A stretch of 64,000 bases of DNA from Ciborinia camelliae (Eukaryota; Ascomycota; Leotiomycetes; Helotiales; Sclerotiniaceae). Every line of letters begins with the position of its first letter. Position 1 is the first letter of the stretch. Location of the stretch: contig JANPYM010000005.1 of NCBI GenBank assembly GCA_025890175.1, positions 841,085 through 905,084 of the forward strand. The letters are read 5' to 3'. The notes below the pieces were generated by a model, which was given only the letters and a program-made list of their open reading frames with translations, ran no database searches and was not told the origin of the DNA. Of the stretch, positions 46,965 to 59,385 are shown in pieces. Made by a program: the position numbers and the translations under genes.

Positions 46965-49900
46965 ATGTCGCTGAATGGCTTGGATGATGGGACGGTCAAA
47001 GAAGCATGGGATGCTGCGGTAGCTGAGCCAGGAGGATGGTATGCTTCTATCCAATATCTTGTATCTCGTTGTTTGTGCCGTGATATAGTAAACTGATATT
47101 GTGTCGGTACTGTAGGTTCCTTCTTAAGTATGCTTCCAGAGACGAAATAGAATTGATGGGTCGTGGTAATGGGGGAATTGTGGAAATAAGAAATAAAATT
47201 GGACAATATGAGGAACCATCGCCGCTGTTCGGGTTTCTACGATATAGGCGACGGAACGTAGTCATCAAATATGTACCGGATGGATGTTCAAGACTGGTTC
47301 AAGGTGGGCTCCCCTTGTTGATCTCTCTCTAATTTTTCACATTTGAAATCTAAAAATCTGATAACCTGATAGCTCGCGTCACTGTTCATTTTAATGATGT
47401 TACCGAAAAGTTCGCTCCACACGATACGATATTCGAAATAACCACCGCCAAGGAGCTCCGAGATACTACCCTTTCTGCCGCCTGCTCACTACATACTGCC
47501 TCGGGATCGGTCTCATCTTCAACTAGTTCTTTGCGCCGACGACGTTTGATGGAAATTGCAGAGGATGAGGAGGAGGATATTAGAATAAAAAGGCAATCCA
47601 CAGTTCAGGAGGAGCACCCCCCTACTGCACCAATTATTACCTCAATACCGGGGACCCAGCCAACAGATGATCCGACCACCCTACCGACGGATCTACCGAG
47701 TTCATTTACTTTCTCTTCTATGGTTGCAGAAACGGACAACAGTCTCGAAACATCTCCTCCTCCACCACGTTCGAAAGCATCTTTGAGCTTCGATCTTGAT
47801 ACTTCTCCGCCTCCCCCAAGGGAGCCGCGTGAAGTTGAGTTCGGATCATCGTCGCCTATCACAACAATCGACGAAGTATCTCGGAAATCATCCCAGTCTG
47901 CACGACCTGATTTGTACAGTCTCGCATCCCACGAGTTTAACAGCAAACCTAAAGTCAGACTTGGACCTCGCCCTTCTCTCGATGCAGGCAAAACTCCTAC
48001 ATCTGGAGGAACCTCTGCATACCGTCCAGTGTCGACGCTTCCACAGGGGTTGAAAATATCTACAAAGGGGGGATCGAAAAAGGGGCGAGCGAGTTTGAAC
48101 TCGCAGGATTCTGGAGAGCCTCCCAGTATGAGTTTGTCACCACCTCCTATTCCTGAAAATGGAACTCTACCCACGTTTTTCCCTTCTCGTCCTCATACAA
48201 GTGGTGGGCGACCCAACACCAGCTCTGGGGCCTCGGTTCGATCTACATTGTCAACAAGATCAACCGCTCCCAATGCAAAGGTCCCAACAATTACACCGGA
48301 GAAGGCAAGACTTATGAAGGCTATGGAAATGCGGAAGAGGCAAATGAGTGCATCTGCTCCTGCTCAAACGTCGCCCCCTTCTCCAAAGTCCTCAACATCC
48401 ACTAGAAATCTCGAGATCCCTTCCGTGTTGAGCCCACGGATATCACAAGGCGCTCCACAGGAAATTCAAGATACCTTAGCTTTGCTGACTGATATGGCCA
48501 AAGCAGACACATCCGCGATCGCGCTTGATACCAGCTCTGCTCTGAAAACGGACGATTCAGATGCTACAAGAACCGATTCCTATCCAGTATCCCCAGTTGG
48601 ACCTTCAGAAAAGGCAGAATCGACAAGAGCATCCTCTATTTCGGAGTCAACGGATCAAACTATACAAGAAGTGCTATCTAATAAGGCAGTGACTGAAGAT
48701 AATATAGCTCAAGAAACCTCCCCTGTTAATTCTTTGGAAAACACCAAAACCGAACCAGTTGTTAAGATATCATTGCAAACGCCAGAGCTAGACGGTGAAA
48801 GCACAAGAACTAAGGAATTTGATGGTGCTGAGCAAGTCTCTCACAAAGAAGAAGAAGAAAAGCAATCTAGCAATTCTGGAGATATGTTTGAGGACAAACC
48901 GAAATCTCCAGAAGTTCCCATCACGATGTCGAGTGCTCAAGATTTGAGAGCCGCTACAGATACTGAATCTGGCCCTACGGAACCTTTGCAGACTTCTGCT
49001 AGTGAGCCTATCTTCAAGACATCGGAGAAGACTTTAATGACAAGCCCTTTCGATCCTGGGTATAATTTATCACAAAAAAAGAAAATCCGCAGCATTGAAC
49101 CAATTCGGACTAGTTTTGATAAGAGTTGTCCCAATTCGGAAGACAACTTCTCCTCGGATGACGAGCTTATGGATGAGCTGCAATCTGCCGTAATTCAAGA
49201 TGCTAAGCCCATGTCGGTAGCTAAATCTCCAATCAGTCCTTTGTTTTCTCAACCGACGCAAAATGAAGTCAAAATTTCACGGACTGTCTCGAGTCCATTA
49301 CAATCAGTCAATTCCAACCCCCCACCCCTTACTGCACGACCCGGTGGCGAACGGCCTGTTTCTCGGCCTGTATCAGCTTCTGCAAACTTTTTAAATCGTT
49401 TAAGCATGCATCCTGCTGCCGCACCTGTTACTTCTAAAAAGATCAGTGTAGGATCTGGCGTTGCGAACAGGATCAAAGCATTCGAGAAGTTTCAAAATCT
49501 AGCACCCGAATCTTCTGCAGCTCCATCCACACTGGGACCAAGTCCGACTGCATCACCTGCATTTTTTTCTGTTCGAAGAAGTACTGTTCTCGTTCCATCG
49601 AGAACTCCTTCCATCGCTGAACGTACAAATTCTTTGAATAAGAATCCGCCAACTCCTAATACACCACGAGATACATCTCCAGAAATCTCTAAAGGGCGTG
49701 ATAGGTCAAACTCTGTTCAGCAAAGACTAGCTGTGTTGAAGCCTACTCCCGCTTCCGAGCTCAAGACAACTCTGTCTCGATCTGAATCGGTTCAGGTCAC
49801 TGCGCGCATTATCAGAGATCCTAATCAACCGTTTCCCCAAAAGCCAGAAGTTGGCAAGGATCCTTCTGATTACAAACCTCTGGAATTGAAAGAATCACCA

Positions 49901-50825
49901 CTAATCATAGATCACCAGAAAGCGGTTTCTGGTTCTCCGAAAGAGACTTTACCCGAGAGGCGTTTATCAACGTCATCCAAAACTACCGCAACTACTAATA
50001 ATGAAAGGCGATCATCTATTGCAATGGTCAAAGACCTCATCAACGACCGTCGTTCTTCAATTTCTGAACGTCGGCGTTCTAGTATTATCGAACCTACCGC
50101 ATCTTCTCCTGCCGTCATGTCGCCATCAGGGCCTCCTTCCAATCATATTATATCTCCTGACCGGAAATCACGCCCATCTTCCATCAGTAGTCGGCGCAGC
50201 ATTGAATGTTCTGAATTTTCTCCTCCACCAACAGCCAGCGCAACATCTCCCGGAAATGATGACAAATCCGACAAAAAGTCTAGTCGAACAAGTCGTATGA
50301 TGAAGCGCATGTCGTCCTCTCTATCTTCGAGTCGTAAAGCTATTGCACATGCTATTTCACCTACAGTCCGCGAAGAATCGGAACCACCGGTCTTCCCTGA
50401 TTCTGGTGCTTCGTCCGTTCCATCCGAGCCCTCATCAGCTTCACCTACAATTGCTAATGATCTTGGCGATGTAAACGTTCAATTTCCCGATAGTCTTTTG
50501 TGGAAGCGTAGGTCAATGGTAGTCGATTCTCAAGGACTCCTTATTATCACGGCTGGTGGAAACGATAAAGGAGCAACGCGAATGTTTCACCTTGGTGAAT
50601 TCAGATCTCCTGAAATTCCAGATGTTGATATGCAAGAATTGCCCAACAGTGTTGTGCTAGCCCTCTTAGAAGGTGGCGAGTTGCAAATAGCATGCGAGAG
50701 TCGAGCTAGCCAGGGACACACTTTAAGCGGTACGTCAACCTCTATTGTTTCCTTTGATCATATATACTAACCCAAAACCAGTTCTACGAGAAGCTCATTC
50801 ACACTGGGCAGCCTATGGACAATAA
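46965..50825 (+). CDS. ADF-H (cofilin-fold) domain protein with long disordered region
   Basis: Predicted exons 46965-47038, 47116-47303, 47373-50729 and 50782-50825; 1220 residues. The first 130 residues, split over three exons, form an ADF/cofilin-homology domain: SLNGLDDGTVKEAWDAAVAE, GWFLLKYASRDEIELMGRG, YVPDGCSRLVQARVTVHFND and DTIFEITTAKELRDTTLSAA. In other proteins this fold binds actin. It continues into SSSTSSLRRRRLMEIAEDEE and then about 950 residues rich in Ser, Pro and Thr with repeated SPPPPR and RRSSI motifs, presumably disordered and phosphorylated. The last 95 residues are ordered again (PDSLLWKRRSMVVDSQGLLI, MFHLGEFRSPEIP) and resemble a PH-like module. A cortical actin regulator is the most likely role (inference). 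Small final exon: VLREAHSHWAAYGQ. Confidence 0.82.
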
Positions 50826-52591
50826 TAAATACAATAGTCACTCCCTTGAAGAAAATCTTTCCTTTTTCAATTCTCAAACACGACTTTGATAGTCATTATT
50901 TGTTAATATACCTCTCCCACATTCTTTGAGTTATTATTTCATTTATTTATTTTAGAAGGAAAAATTCACGCAGGATTTTATGACGTATGGAGGCTCTCAT
51001 TGAGCATTAGTGTATTTATGTTGCATTGCATTGCGTTGCAAAGAAAAGAAAGAGAGAGAGCGCAAGTTGAGATACCATCACCTGGACTTTAGCAGTCAAT
51101 TTTTCTTTTTCCGTCTGTACCTAAGATCATATGTTTTGTAAATCGTTTTTTTTTCCTTCTTTCTTCTTTCGAGATAACCCAGCAGCATGCGAATAGCGCA
51201 GTCCTCTTTTTCAGCACCAGGCCGACTGTATACGGATGGTGTGGTTGTGCACTTTTTTTTTTAGGGAAATGGGATGGAATAGGATACAATGTCTACTACC
51301 TACATAGCTGCAGTTACGCGCTGACTTGATGTGATTGAAGTGAAGTGAAATGAGAGTGAGACTACCTGATCATCCTGTACTATCAAATAAGTAAGTAAAC
51401 CCCATTCATTCGGAGGTATCCTCATCCCTGAAAAAGACTCGAACTGTATGCTACAATGATAGAATTTATTCGTATATCGAGTCCACCTTGCCGTTGCACC
51501 TTTGGTACTTTTCGAGCTCACTTTTTGCTGGGTTGGTTTACTACTACTACTACTGACTGTACTTGGATGTATGGAGTGGAATGGAATGGAATGGGATGGG
51601 ATGGAATTATTGGTTAGAGAAATTGCAAATCTCTTGATCGATAGCTTAGTTTGGTTTCAATCATTTAGATTGTTGTTACAGTATATATAACTTGATACAT
51701 AGGTATATAACGTTCTAGCTATCTAGGTATGTTTATTGTGATTTGTAAATGATATAGATAGTGGCAAATATCTTATTGGTTTTATCTTGGGTTAGTTGGA
51801 TTATTTTATTCGGGTCATGGATTTAATGGGTATGTATAGTTTGTTTGATGGATTTGATATAGTCGATATAGTCGATATAGTTGATACATTCATTATTCAA
51901 ATGCTACAGGGACCAAAACGAAGTGATCCATGACTTGATAATCGTATTTGCTAAAATCTAATATCATCTGGGCACTATTATAGGTACAGAATATGAATGT
52001 GGTAAAAGCTAGGTATCTTCATCGTAATATCTAATGCGATGCTATTGATGCCATGAGCGCTGGCTCTTTCCTGTATACTACCTAGGTACGCTCTGCATAG
52101 GTAACATATCTGCTACTACCTACCTAGGTACAATCACTGGAAAAAACCTTGGAAGAGGTTCGTAAAGGCGAGGAACCTTTTCTGCTAGGTGCTCGATCTG
52201 GTGTGAGTGGCCTGCAGGCGGCCGGGGCTCTAGGTAGGTTTTGAAGGTGGATGCCTCAGGCTTTCATTATGTACACCTCCACCTGGGCAGCTGGCACCTG
52301 CAGATATATATATATACCTATGTAACAGATTTTATTTAATATTCTCATCATTTTATCCATCGAGTTAGAATTTCCATATGGGAATCAAAAACTGGTGGGT
52401 GGGTATTTGAAAACTCATCTGAATTTGCTGTTTGGAAAGTCATCCATTGATTGTATCCATATCTCGTGATAATTAATACCTATCTATCTAAATTAGACAA
52501 GTTCTCCCGCAACGAAATCAAGTAAACCGTAATTATACAGATTCTCTGCTATATATTTCTAAATCTCGCACTTACATGCATAAAACAATAT
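50826..52591. other. Spacer downstream of the ADF-H gene
   Basis: About 1.8 kb of AT-rich sequence with CTACTACTACTACTA near 51539-51553, GGAATGGAATGGAATGG words near 51570-51590, GATATAGTC words near 51855-51880 and CCTAGGTA words near 52080-52130. No coding region seen. Confidence 0.55.
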
Positions 52592-52693
52592 GGCCTGCTG
52601 GCCCAATGGCAAGGCGCTTGACTACGATTCAAAGGATTTCCGATTCCTTGGATTGATATCAAGAGATTGCAGGTTCGATCCCTGCGTAGGTCA
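52592..52693 (+). tRNA. tRNA-Arg(ACG) with 30-nt intron
   Basis: The acceptor stem GGCCTGC (52592-52598) pairs with GTAGGTC (52686-52692) with G-U pairs, and A at 52693 is the discriminator. The D arm follows (GCCCAATGGCAAGGC). Anticodon stem CTTGA (52617-52621) pairs with TCAAG. The loop starts CTACGA with the anticodon ACG at 52624-52626. An intron of about 30 nt (about 52628-52657) sits after position 37, the canonical place, and can itself form a hairpin (CAAAGGA with TCCTTGG). The T arm GCAGG-TTCGATC-CCTGC is perfect. Confidence 0.9.
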
Positions 52694-53796
52694 CTTATGA
52701 TTTTTTTGATTTTTTTTACTTCTTTTTTCTTAAAAAAAGAATGTGGGGATAAGGTGGAGCTTTGGGGGCCGGTGGGGTAAGCGAGAGGTTTGCGGGATTT
52801 TAAGTGGTGGGTTGGGTTGGGTTGGGTGGGGTGGAGGGCTTTTGATGGGGTTACCTACCTTTTATGGTGGGAACTTGGAAGAGAGCTAATTGAATGGCTT
52901 CGATTTGAAGATGTAAAAGCTTCCAACGTTAGTTGTGAGGTTGTGTTGTAAGAGAGAGGTCTGGGATTATGTACGTATGTATGATCGAGTAGAGAGAGCT
53001 TTCCTTTTCCTGGTTTCCTGATACACAATGAGAATGTCGGGTGCTCAGCTCCTTTTTAACGTTCAATGTACATCGATAATGATTATTCATTAGTTAACAG
53101 TTGAACAAATTTGTATACTATAACAAAATGTAGGGCACCTGCATACCTAGGTAGCCGGGCCAGGTACCAAACATTCATAAGGAAAATGTTACCTAGATGG
53201 CGAGATGATACCTAAGATGGACCATATCTACTGGCCCTCGGAAGATCAAAAGAGGTGGGAAGAGGATCAGATAAGATCGGAGGCTCAATAGAAAGTTTTT
53301 CCGAATCTCGTTTCGGCAATATCAGACCACACCTGCAGACTTCACAAGTCAGTCACTCTTCAACCAACAAAATCTATCCCTCTACCCATCCATCAAAAAA
53401 AGAAAGATGCAAAAGGAAAAACACATACAACAGTAGGGATTCGCTGGTGGTCACCCACCCAACTACTAATCTACCGATCTGAAGCTTGTGTATGGCAGAG
53501 CGGACGGGATGCCCAATTTTCTTCAGTCTATGGTCGTATGTACTTGTCGATCCTAAATGTCAAAACACAACCTTTTCTGAATCTCTTTCTCCCAAAGACC
53601 CTCCATTCCCACCTTACTAATTACCTACCTATCCACTCCCCACTTAATCTCCCGGGCCATTTCCAATTTTCGATGAATAAATTTTTGCACCAAGTGGACT
53701 CTACCAAGAGGAAGACGACGGTTAGTGGGAAGCTAACGCCAAACTATATAATGAGGAATTATCCCCCCTCCTTCAACAAACAACACAAACACTCAA
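52694..53796. other. Spacer between two tRNA genes
   Basis: About 1.1 kb. Contains GGGTTGGGTTGGGT near 52810-52826 and CCTAGGTA near 53147. No gene recognised. Confidence 0.55.
52701..52707 (+). terminator. Pol III T-run after tRNA-Arg
   Basis: Seven T in a row starting 8 bp behind the tRNA end, followed by further T-runs up to 52730. Confidence 0.8.
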
Positions 53797-53886
53797 GCGG
53801 CTTTAGCTCACTTGGGAGAGCGCCAGACTGAAGTCCACTTCGGTTCACTAATCTGGAGGCACTGTGTTCGATCCACAGAAGCCGCA
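53797..53886 (+). tRNA. tRNA-Phe(GAA) with 17-nt intron
   Basis: The acceptor stem GCGGCTT (53797-53803) pairs perfectly with AAGCCGC (53879-53885); A53886 is the discriminator. D arm AGCTCACTTGGGAGAGC, anticodon stem CCAGA (53823-53827) with TCTGG (53852-53856). The loop CTGAAG has anticodon GAA at 53830-53832, and a 17-nt intron (53834-53850) follows position 37. T arm CTGTG-TTCGATC-CACAG. All invariant bases are present. Confidence 0.95.
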
Positions 53887-54519
53887 TTCTGCGATCTCGA
53901 GAACACTCGGGGTATATATCTTTTTGGCTTTTTTTGCTTTTTTTGCATTTTTTGCATTTTTTGCATTTTTTGGGGGGGGGGGGGGTTTGGGGAAAAAAAG
54001 GGGATGGAGATTGTGTGGTTTCTTTTGGGGGGGGATGGAAATTGAGGTGGATGAAGCGGGGGAGGGGGGCGAGCGGGGTGGATAGGGGATGGGATGCAGT
54101 CTGTCTCTTCTTTAACATATCACGGGATTCTTAGTTCCCTGTATAGGTATTTATTTGACTGGATATTCTTTTCACCGAAAAAGAGTCATGATGTTAATTG
54201 CAGGCAGAAGGGGTGTTGCATAGGTAGGCAATTGTATCGAAGACATGTCGTGCACATTACCTAGGTATAGTATTAATTTAAAACCGACTTGACATTTTTC
54301 CTTCCTTTCCTATCCGTTCCCTTCTATCCCCACGTTCAAAATTAGTGTCCGGGAGAAAAAGTACGGGATCCCCTTCGATCATGCGAATCGATCCATCAAA
54401 GAATGTAAGGCAAGGTAAGGTAAGCAAAGCAAAGCAAAGTAAGGTTACCCACGACACCACTTCACTTCAAGCAAGCAAGTAATCCATAAGAAATGAACAG
54501 GCCCATCAGCTTCCCGTCC
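53887..54519. other. Spacer with TTTTTTGCA repeat and poly-G
   Basis: A short TTTTTTGCA array at 53929-53971 followed by a G-run and G-rich sequence to 54090; AAGCAAAGCAAAG repeats near 54420-54440. ORFs across the tRNA and poly-G are not credible. Confidence 0.6.
53921..53935 (+). terminator. Pol III T-runs after tRNA-Phe
   Basis: T5 at 53921-53925 and T7 at 53929-53935, 35 bp downstream of the tRNA. They open a TTTTTTGCA repeat that ends in a run of 12 G near 53972. Confidence 0.6.
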
Positions 54520-55992
54520 TCATTTCTTCCACGCCTGATCAGCATCCTCATGAACATCCACGCTCTCGATTCCCTTCCTCGCATCCCTCTTCTTCTCCGT
54601 ATCGATCCCAAATCTCTCGTCTCGTTCTTTGACTTTTTCCCATGGTACCTAGATGTTAATGATGGAAAAAATTAGTCAACCACTCCTAGTGATTAGTGAT
54701 TAGTGATGATTGATTTCCCTGCACTTCTCCCTCCCACTCCCAAAAAAACACACACCTGCTCCTCCCCCGTAAAACTGCCCATCAAAACCGGCCTCCCCAC
54801 CGGCAACTCATCCCCGCGATCCGTCTGCCAGAAGTGAAACGTTTTCCCATACAACCCCGCGATCTCCTGCATTTCTTGCGTTTCTGCCCGCGTCCACGCC
54901 GCGTCTGGCATGCTCGGGTTCGGGAGGATGAGCATGCCGGATTTTACCTGGGGCGAGTGTGTTGTGTTAGAATTTAATGTGTATTTATATCAATATAAAT
55001 GTGAATGTGAATAGCTCGATGGCTTTGTGGTTTCCATTCCTAGGTGTAGGGAGGGGGAGGGGGTATTGTTATGAATGTGAACGTGAATGTGAATTTCAAA
55101 TTTCAAGTTCAAACTCCACCAAGAACCCCACAAAGAAGAAACCAAAAAACAAACAGCACCAACCTCATAACCATGCGAATGCCAAAGTTTCCTCTCCTCC
55201 TCCCCCAATTTCTCATACAATCCTCGCGTAATCATATACTCGACGCCAATCAACCTCGCGGGAGGCGTGGGCGCATCGTAGATGAGACATTGGCGCACCT
55301 ATCGCTTGTATGATGGAGCATCAGCATCAGCACGTCATGCATGCGGGTTTATATAGTAGATGTGATTTTCATGCTCGGTTTGTTCTTGTCATCCGTGGAT
55401 GTATGGATATGATCCATTGGTGTGGCTTTACCAGGGATGAGAGAGAGATATTGATGACGACTTCGTCATGTATTTCATAATTATGATTTTTGGCCCTCCT
55501 TTTCCTTTTTCCTTTTCCCTTCCATCCCCTAAGAAACCCAACAAAAAAAACCCCTCACTCACATCAGCACTCAAATGCGTACAATAATGATTAGCCTCCA
55601 CGCTCCTCACCGGCTCATCCACATAAACATGAAAAGCATTGAGATGAGCACAAATCGCCTTGACCGGTGCAAAATCCTGCGTCATACCTATATTATCACA
55701 TCACATCACATCATATCGTTAGCCAGGTTAAACTTGCAACTTCAAAGCACATTAGTCATTTCTTTCTTCGAGTCGTATTAAGCACTCGTGGAAATAAATG
55801 TACACAAGGAAAATCCAGGTGCCCGATCCTAGCAGCTCCCGATCGAGCCTCTCTTGTGAACGTGGAAATAGATGATCTGGGTAAAGAGTAGGTAAGATAG
55901 ATGACCGACCTACCTGCCCCCGTCTCCAAAACTTTATCCTTCGTGCTTGGTTCTGGACCCGGTGCTCCGTGGGCGAGGGGTTGATGTGTCAT
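54520..55992 (-). CDS. DUF1264 / oil-body-associated-like protein
   Basis: Predicted exons 55992-55914, 55687-55563, 55298-55164, 54947-54756 and 54648-54520; 219 residues. All introns have normal GT..AG sites and join phases correctly, although introns 1-4 are unusually long for this window (about 107-225 bp). The sequence follows the DUF1264 (OBAP) family from end to end: [94 protein letters not shown] and [20 protein letters not shown]. Plant members are oil-body associated; in fungi the role is not established. Several conserved His residues ([21 protein letters not shown]) hint at metal or ligand binding (inference). No membrane helix or signal peptide is visible, so it is probably cytosolic. 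Confidence 0.88.
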
Positions 55993-56554
55993 TTTTGCTA
56001 TACGGAACCTGAGTATGCGAGACGAGAATGTGCCACTGGGAGAATGGATAGATAGACTAAATACAAAAATTCCTCTTTCTTCAACTTTTGTGGGATCGTG
56101 TGTTTGGAATGGAATATGAGGAGGAATATTGAAACCTTCGATATCTATCTTACGGAGATGGAGATGTATTTCAATTGATGTCGACCCACAATCTTTGGTG
56201 CAATGCAATGTGGGTAGGAATAAACGTTCCGAAATCAGGAATTACTTGGAAGATTACGTCATAATCACCACATACATACACCACCCTCCTGTCGTGCTCT
56301 ACCCTTTCGGACCCTTCTCTCCTTTCATAGTGAGGGGTAAAATTTTCAAAATCGCCAATGTTTCTTCAACTTCAGACGGGAGGCTTTTTGTAGATTATAT
56401 AACTTTACATACCTACCTAATTATACTGCATGCAATGCTTGCTCCAAAGCCATCACTCAATATCAAATTTTTGCTACCGGTTCTCTATATATGTCGTCAG
56501 CTTGCAGTATCCAAAGAGATCAGATACTAGGTGCCATCAATACTTACTAGGTAC
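55993..56554. other. Intergenic region between OBAP-like and glyoxalase II genes
   Basis: Promoter of the OBAP-like gene and 3' end of the glyoxalase gene. Nothing else seen. Confidence 0.5.
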
Positions 56555-58144
56555 TCACTTGAAACTATTTTTCATTTCCCTCAATTTCGCCATAACCTCC
56601 ACCGGATCCGTCATGCCCGTAGCTTTTTGAATTTCCGGATCTTCCACCCTCATGAAAACATTATGCCTCTTCTCGTCCCCGATCGTAAACTTGCCCTGCG
56701 TTTCCTTATTCTTAGCCGCAAAAGCTTCTAATGCCTTTACTGCTTTGCTTTGCGAAACAGATACGGCGAATTTCACATTGGCTTTGGTGTATTCGTGGCC
56801 AGGCTATGTTGAATGGTTAGTATTGAATTGTGTACCACGATGTCTGGGGAAGAGAATGAATAGTGACTTACATAAACAAATGTATCATCCGGAACAGCTG
56901 CAAGTGTCTTGTTAAGCGCCGTATGCATTTCCTCGGCTGTTCCTTCGAAGAATCTTCCACATCCTGTAGCATTTTGTCAGCTCCACACTCACCATACCAA
57001 CAACATATCCACGACATCACATATCCCCTTTCTTTCGTTTCCCTCATACCGATCAACCTACCTCCATGAAACAAGGTATCACCCGTAAAAATTGCCTTCT
57101 TCACCCCCACCCCCTTTCCATCCTCCATAAACCAACAAATACTATCCTGCGTATGACACGGCGTATAAAGCGCCTTAACCTCAATCTCTCCAATCTTAAA
57201 TCCCTCTCCATTTTTCGGTGTCTTTGTAACCCCCTCACAGTTTTTACCACCAATTATGGGTTTGCCTTTGAAGTCTGGATGAGCGAGCTAGAAGAAGGGA
57301 AAGATATTAGTTGGATTGCGTTTTGGGTGTGTTTTGAGGGGACAATCGTACTAGTTTGTTATTACCACCTGCGTGGTCCCAGTGACTGGATTGCGTTTGT
57401 TAGTATAAATTCTTCTGGGAGAGATGGATGTCTGCCGGAAAACTCACTGATGCGTATTAACAATCGCCACCAAATTAATCTTGCCATCTTCGATTTGTTC
57501 TTTAAGAACGGGTGCGACCCTATTTATATGATCATTAGTATCTCTCTTTTATCTCGTACTCCCTTCTCTTATCCCCTCTCCCCTCCTTCCGCCAACCCCT
57601 CTCGACCTCCGATACCCCACTCCGCTTTCCTCTCATATACCGTTTTATCCTTCTGCCACATCCCTCGTCTCTTCCCATTTCCTCTCCCCCCTCCAACCAA
57701 CTCTCCAACCAACTCTTCAACCAACCCCAAACCATCCCAATAAAAAAAAACCACAAACTCACTCATCCGAACTCGCCGGATCAATAATCACCGCATCCCC
57801 CGTCTTCTCATCCACCACCAAATACGCATAATTATTCGAGCTCCCCTCCCACATCGGAATACTTTGGATATGCATTTTGCGACTGTGTATTTGTGTTTGT
57901 CTTGGTACTTCTTTTCGATTTGTTCTTGTCGCTATAGAATTCTAGTGAAAGAGATAGATAAATTAGCATCCATTTTCCTTCTGTCGCCCATCTCCCCAAA
58001 ACCAACAAACAAACAAATCATCCTCCCTCTCCCATCTCTCTCCGCATATAAAAAATCCCAACATACCTCTGAACCAACCGTCGATCTACAGAAACCGAAT
58101 AAAGGTCTCGCTCTCGCTGTTCTCAAGAGTAGTGTTTGTAGCAT
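56555..58144 (-). CDS. glo2: Glyoxalase II (hydroxyacylglutathione hydrolase), two in-frame starts
   Basis: Predicted exons 58144-58067, 57941-57763, 57519-57448, 57385-57352, 57287-57062, 56963-56872 and 56803-56555; 309 residues from the first ATG, 261 from the second (57875, [11 protein letters not shown]). It hydrolyses S-lactoylglutathione to D-lactate and glutathione in methylglyoxal detoxification. It is a metallo-beta-lactamase fold: THHHWDH at residues 108-114 is the THxHxDH dinuclear metal site, split by an intron and completed in a 34-nt exon. Further ligands are in [24 protein letters not shown] and PGHEYT. The 48-residue extension of the long form ([16 protein letters not shown], later [17 protein letters not shown]) is Arg-rich with almost no acidic residues and looks like a mitochondrial presequence; the short form would be cytosolic. 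Mitochondrial/cytosolic pairs from one gene are known for this enzyme in animals. Confidence 0.92.
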
Positions 58145-59385
58145 TGCTCAAATGCAATCGATCAACCAAATATCAAACAAATCAGCGTTCCTCAATTTGT
58201 CAATAAGATATCTCTAATCAATGACGAAATGTGGGGTAATAGCTATTGATTGATTGTACCTCCCTCTTTGCCGGCCCGGCACCGATGTTCAATCGCCGAA
58301 AGCATCTACCGGTAACTTGAACCTTTACATAGTAGGTACCTATTAGATGATACTAGGTACTTTTCTATCTGTTCTATTACAATTGAGTATCCAAAGACGT
58401 TCGCTCTGCTATAACGAGCTTTAAATCGATAGATTACTAATTGAATAGATAATTATTAACGAATCTCTATATAATTTTTCATTTTTATATTTTGGTGTAC
58501 TCCTATCTCAATCAATCCAATCCCAGATATGCTTAGGTTCTCACATATCCTGAAAGGAGTCATTCTCTTGACAATTATTAATAGGATCCCTTCATTATCA
58601 TTCCTCCCAAGTTAATTTTCGCCCATGATTTAAATTTGAACGTGAGTCAAATTCTCCTACTCATGTAATGAATGTATTTGGGCCATTTGAATCAAGATTT
58701 TATATATAACTTCCAGCGTCACTGGCATGGCATGGTATGGGATTAGCAAAATGGCGCGATTGAACATGATGTCGGATGATTTTTATTTGATTGGATTTAA
58801 GTTGGATTGGGGAATGTATGATGGATGGATGGATGGATGGATGGGTTTAGTTCTCAAGAATAACTCTTCCTTGACTCCTACTAATTCAAGCATCTGATAA
58901 TATCTGTATATAAAAATTCGAGATATCGAGAACCCGCAAAGGACATTTATAGAAATCCCCCATATGACCGACTAACTAACACATACCTACCTATACCGAT
59001 GAGCAAGACATTCGATGCAATCCCGAGAGGCCGGCCAGCCAGCATGCCTCTAAGAAATGACGGAGAGAGACTTACTGTGTGGAAGAGACTATCCATTTGG
59101 GAATGGGAATGGGAATCGGAGGGGAAAGGGTAGAGGATAATGATAAAGGGGGAAGAGATAGATATTAGAAGGGGCGATGGAGGGATATATGAAAAAGCAA
59201 AAATAAAAGATATGGAGGAGTAAGGAATAAGGAATGAGGAAATGAATAGTATATCCCGCATTCCTCTCCCTCCCGAAATCTCCTAGATCATTGAGGATTC
59301 GGGAATTCGCAGAATTCATTCATCACCCCTCGACGCCGTGATGGTTTCGATATTGCTAATAAGGATGGTACCATCTACTTCTTCC
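58145..59385. other. Spacer with GGAT microsatellite
   Basis: About 1.2 kb, AT-rich, with ATGG repeats at 58819-58845. Two overlapping minus-strand frames near 58947-59319 translate to Ser/Phe/Pro-rich low-complexity sequence and are not called. Confidence 0.55.

Noticed and set aside
53812..54134. Plus- and minus-strand open frames across tRNA-Phe and the poly-G tract
   Set aside because: They run through a tRNA gene and homopolymers; translations are Phe or Gly runs.
57932..58144. Glyoxalase N-terminal exon read on without splicing, as a 70-residue protein
   Set aside because: The continuing sequence after 58067 is intron-like (GTATGT donor); the in-frame join to the next exon is better supported.
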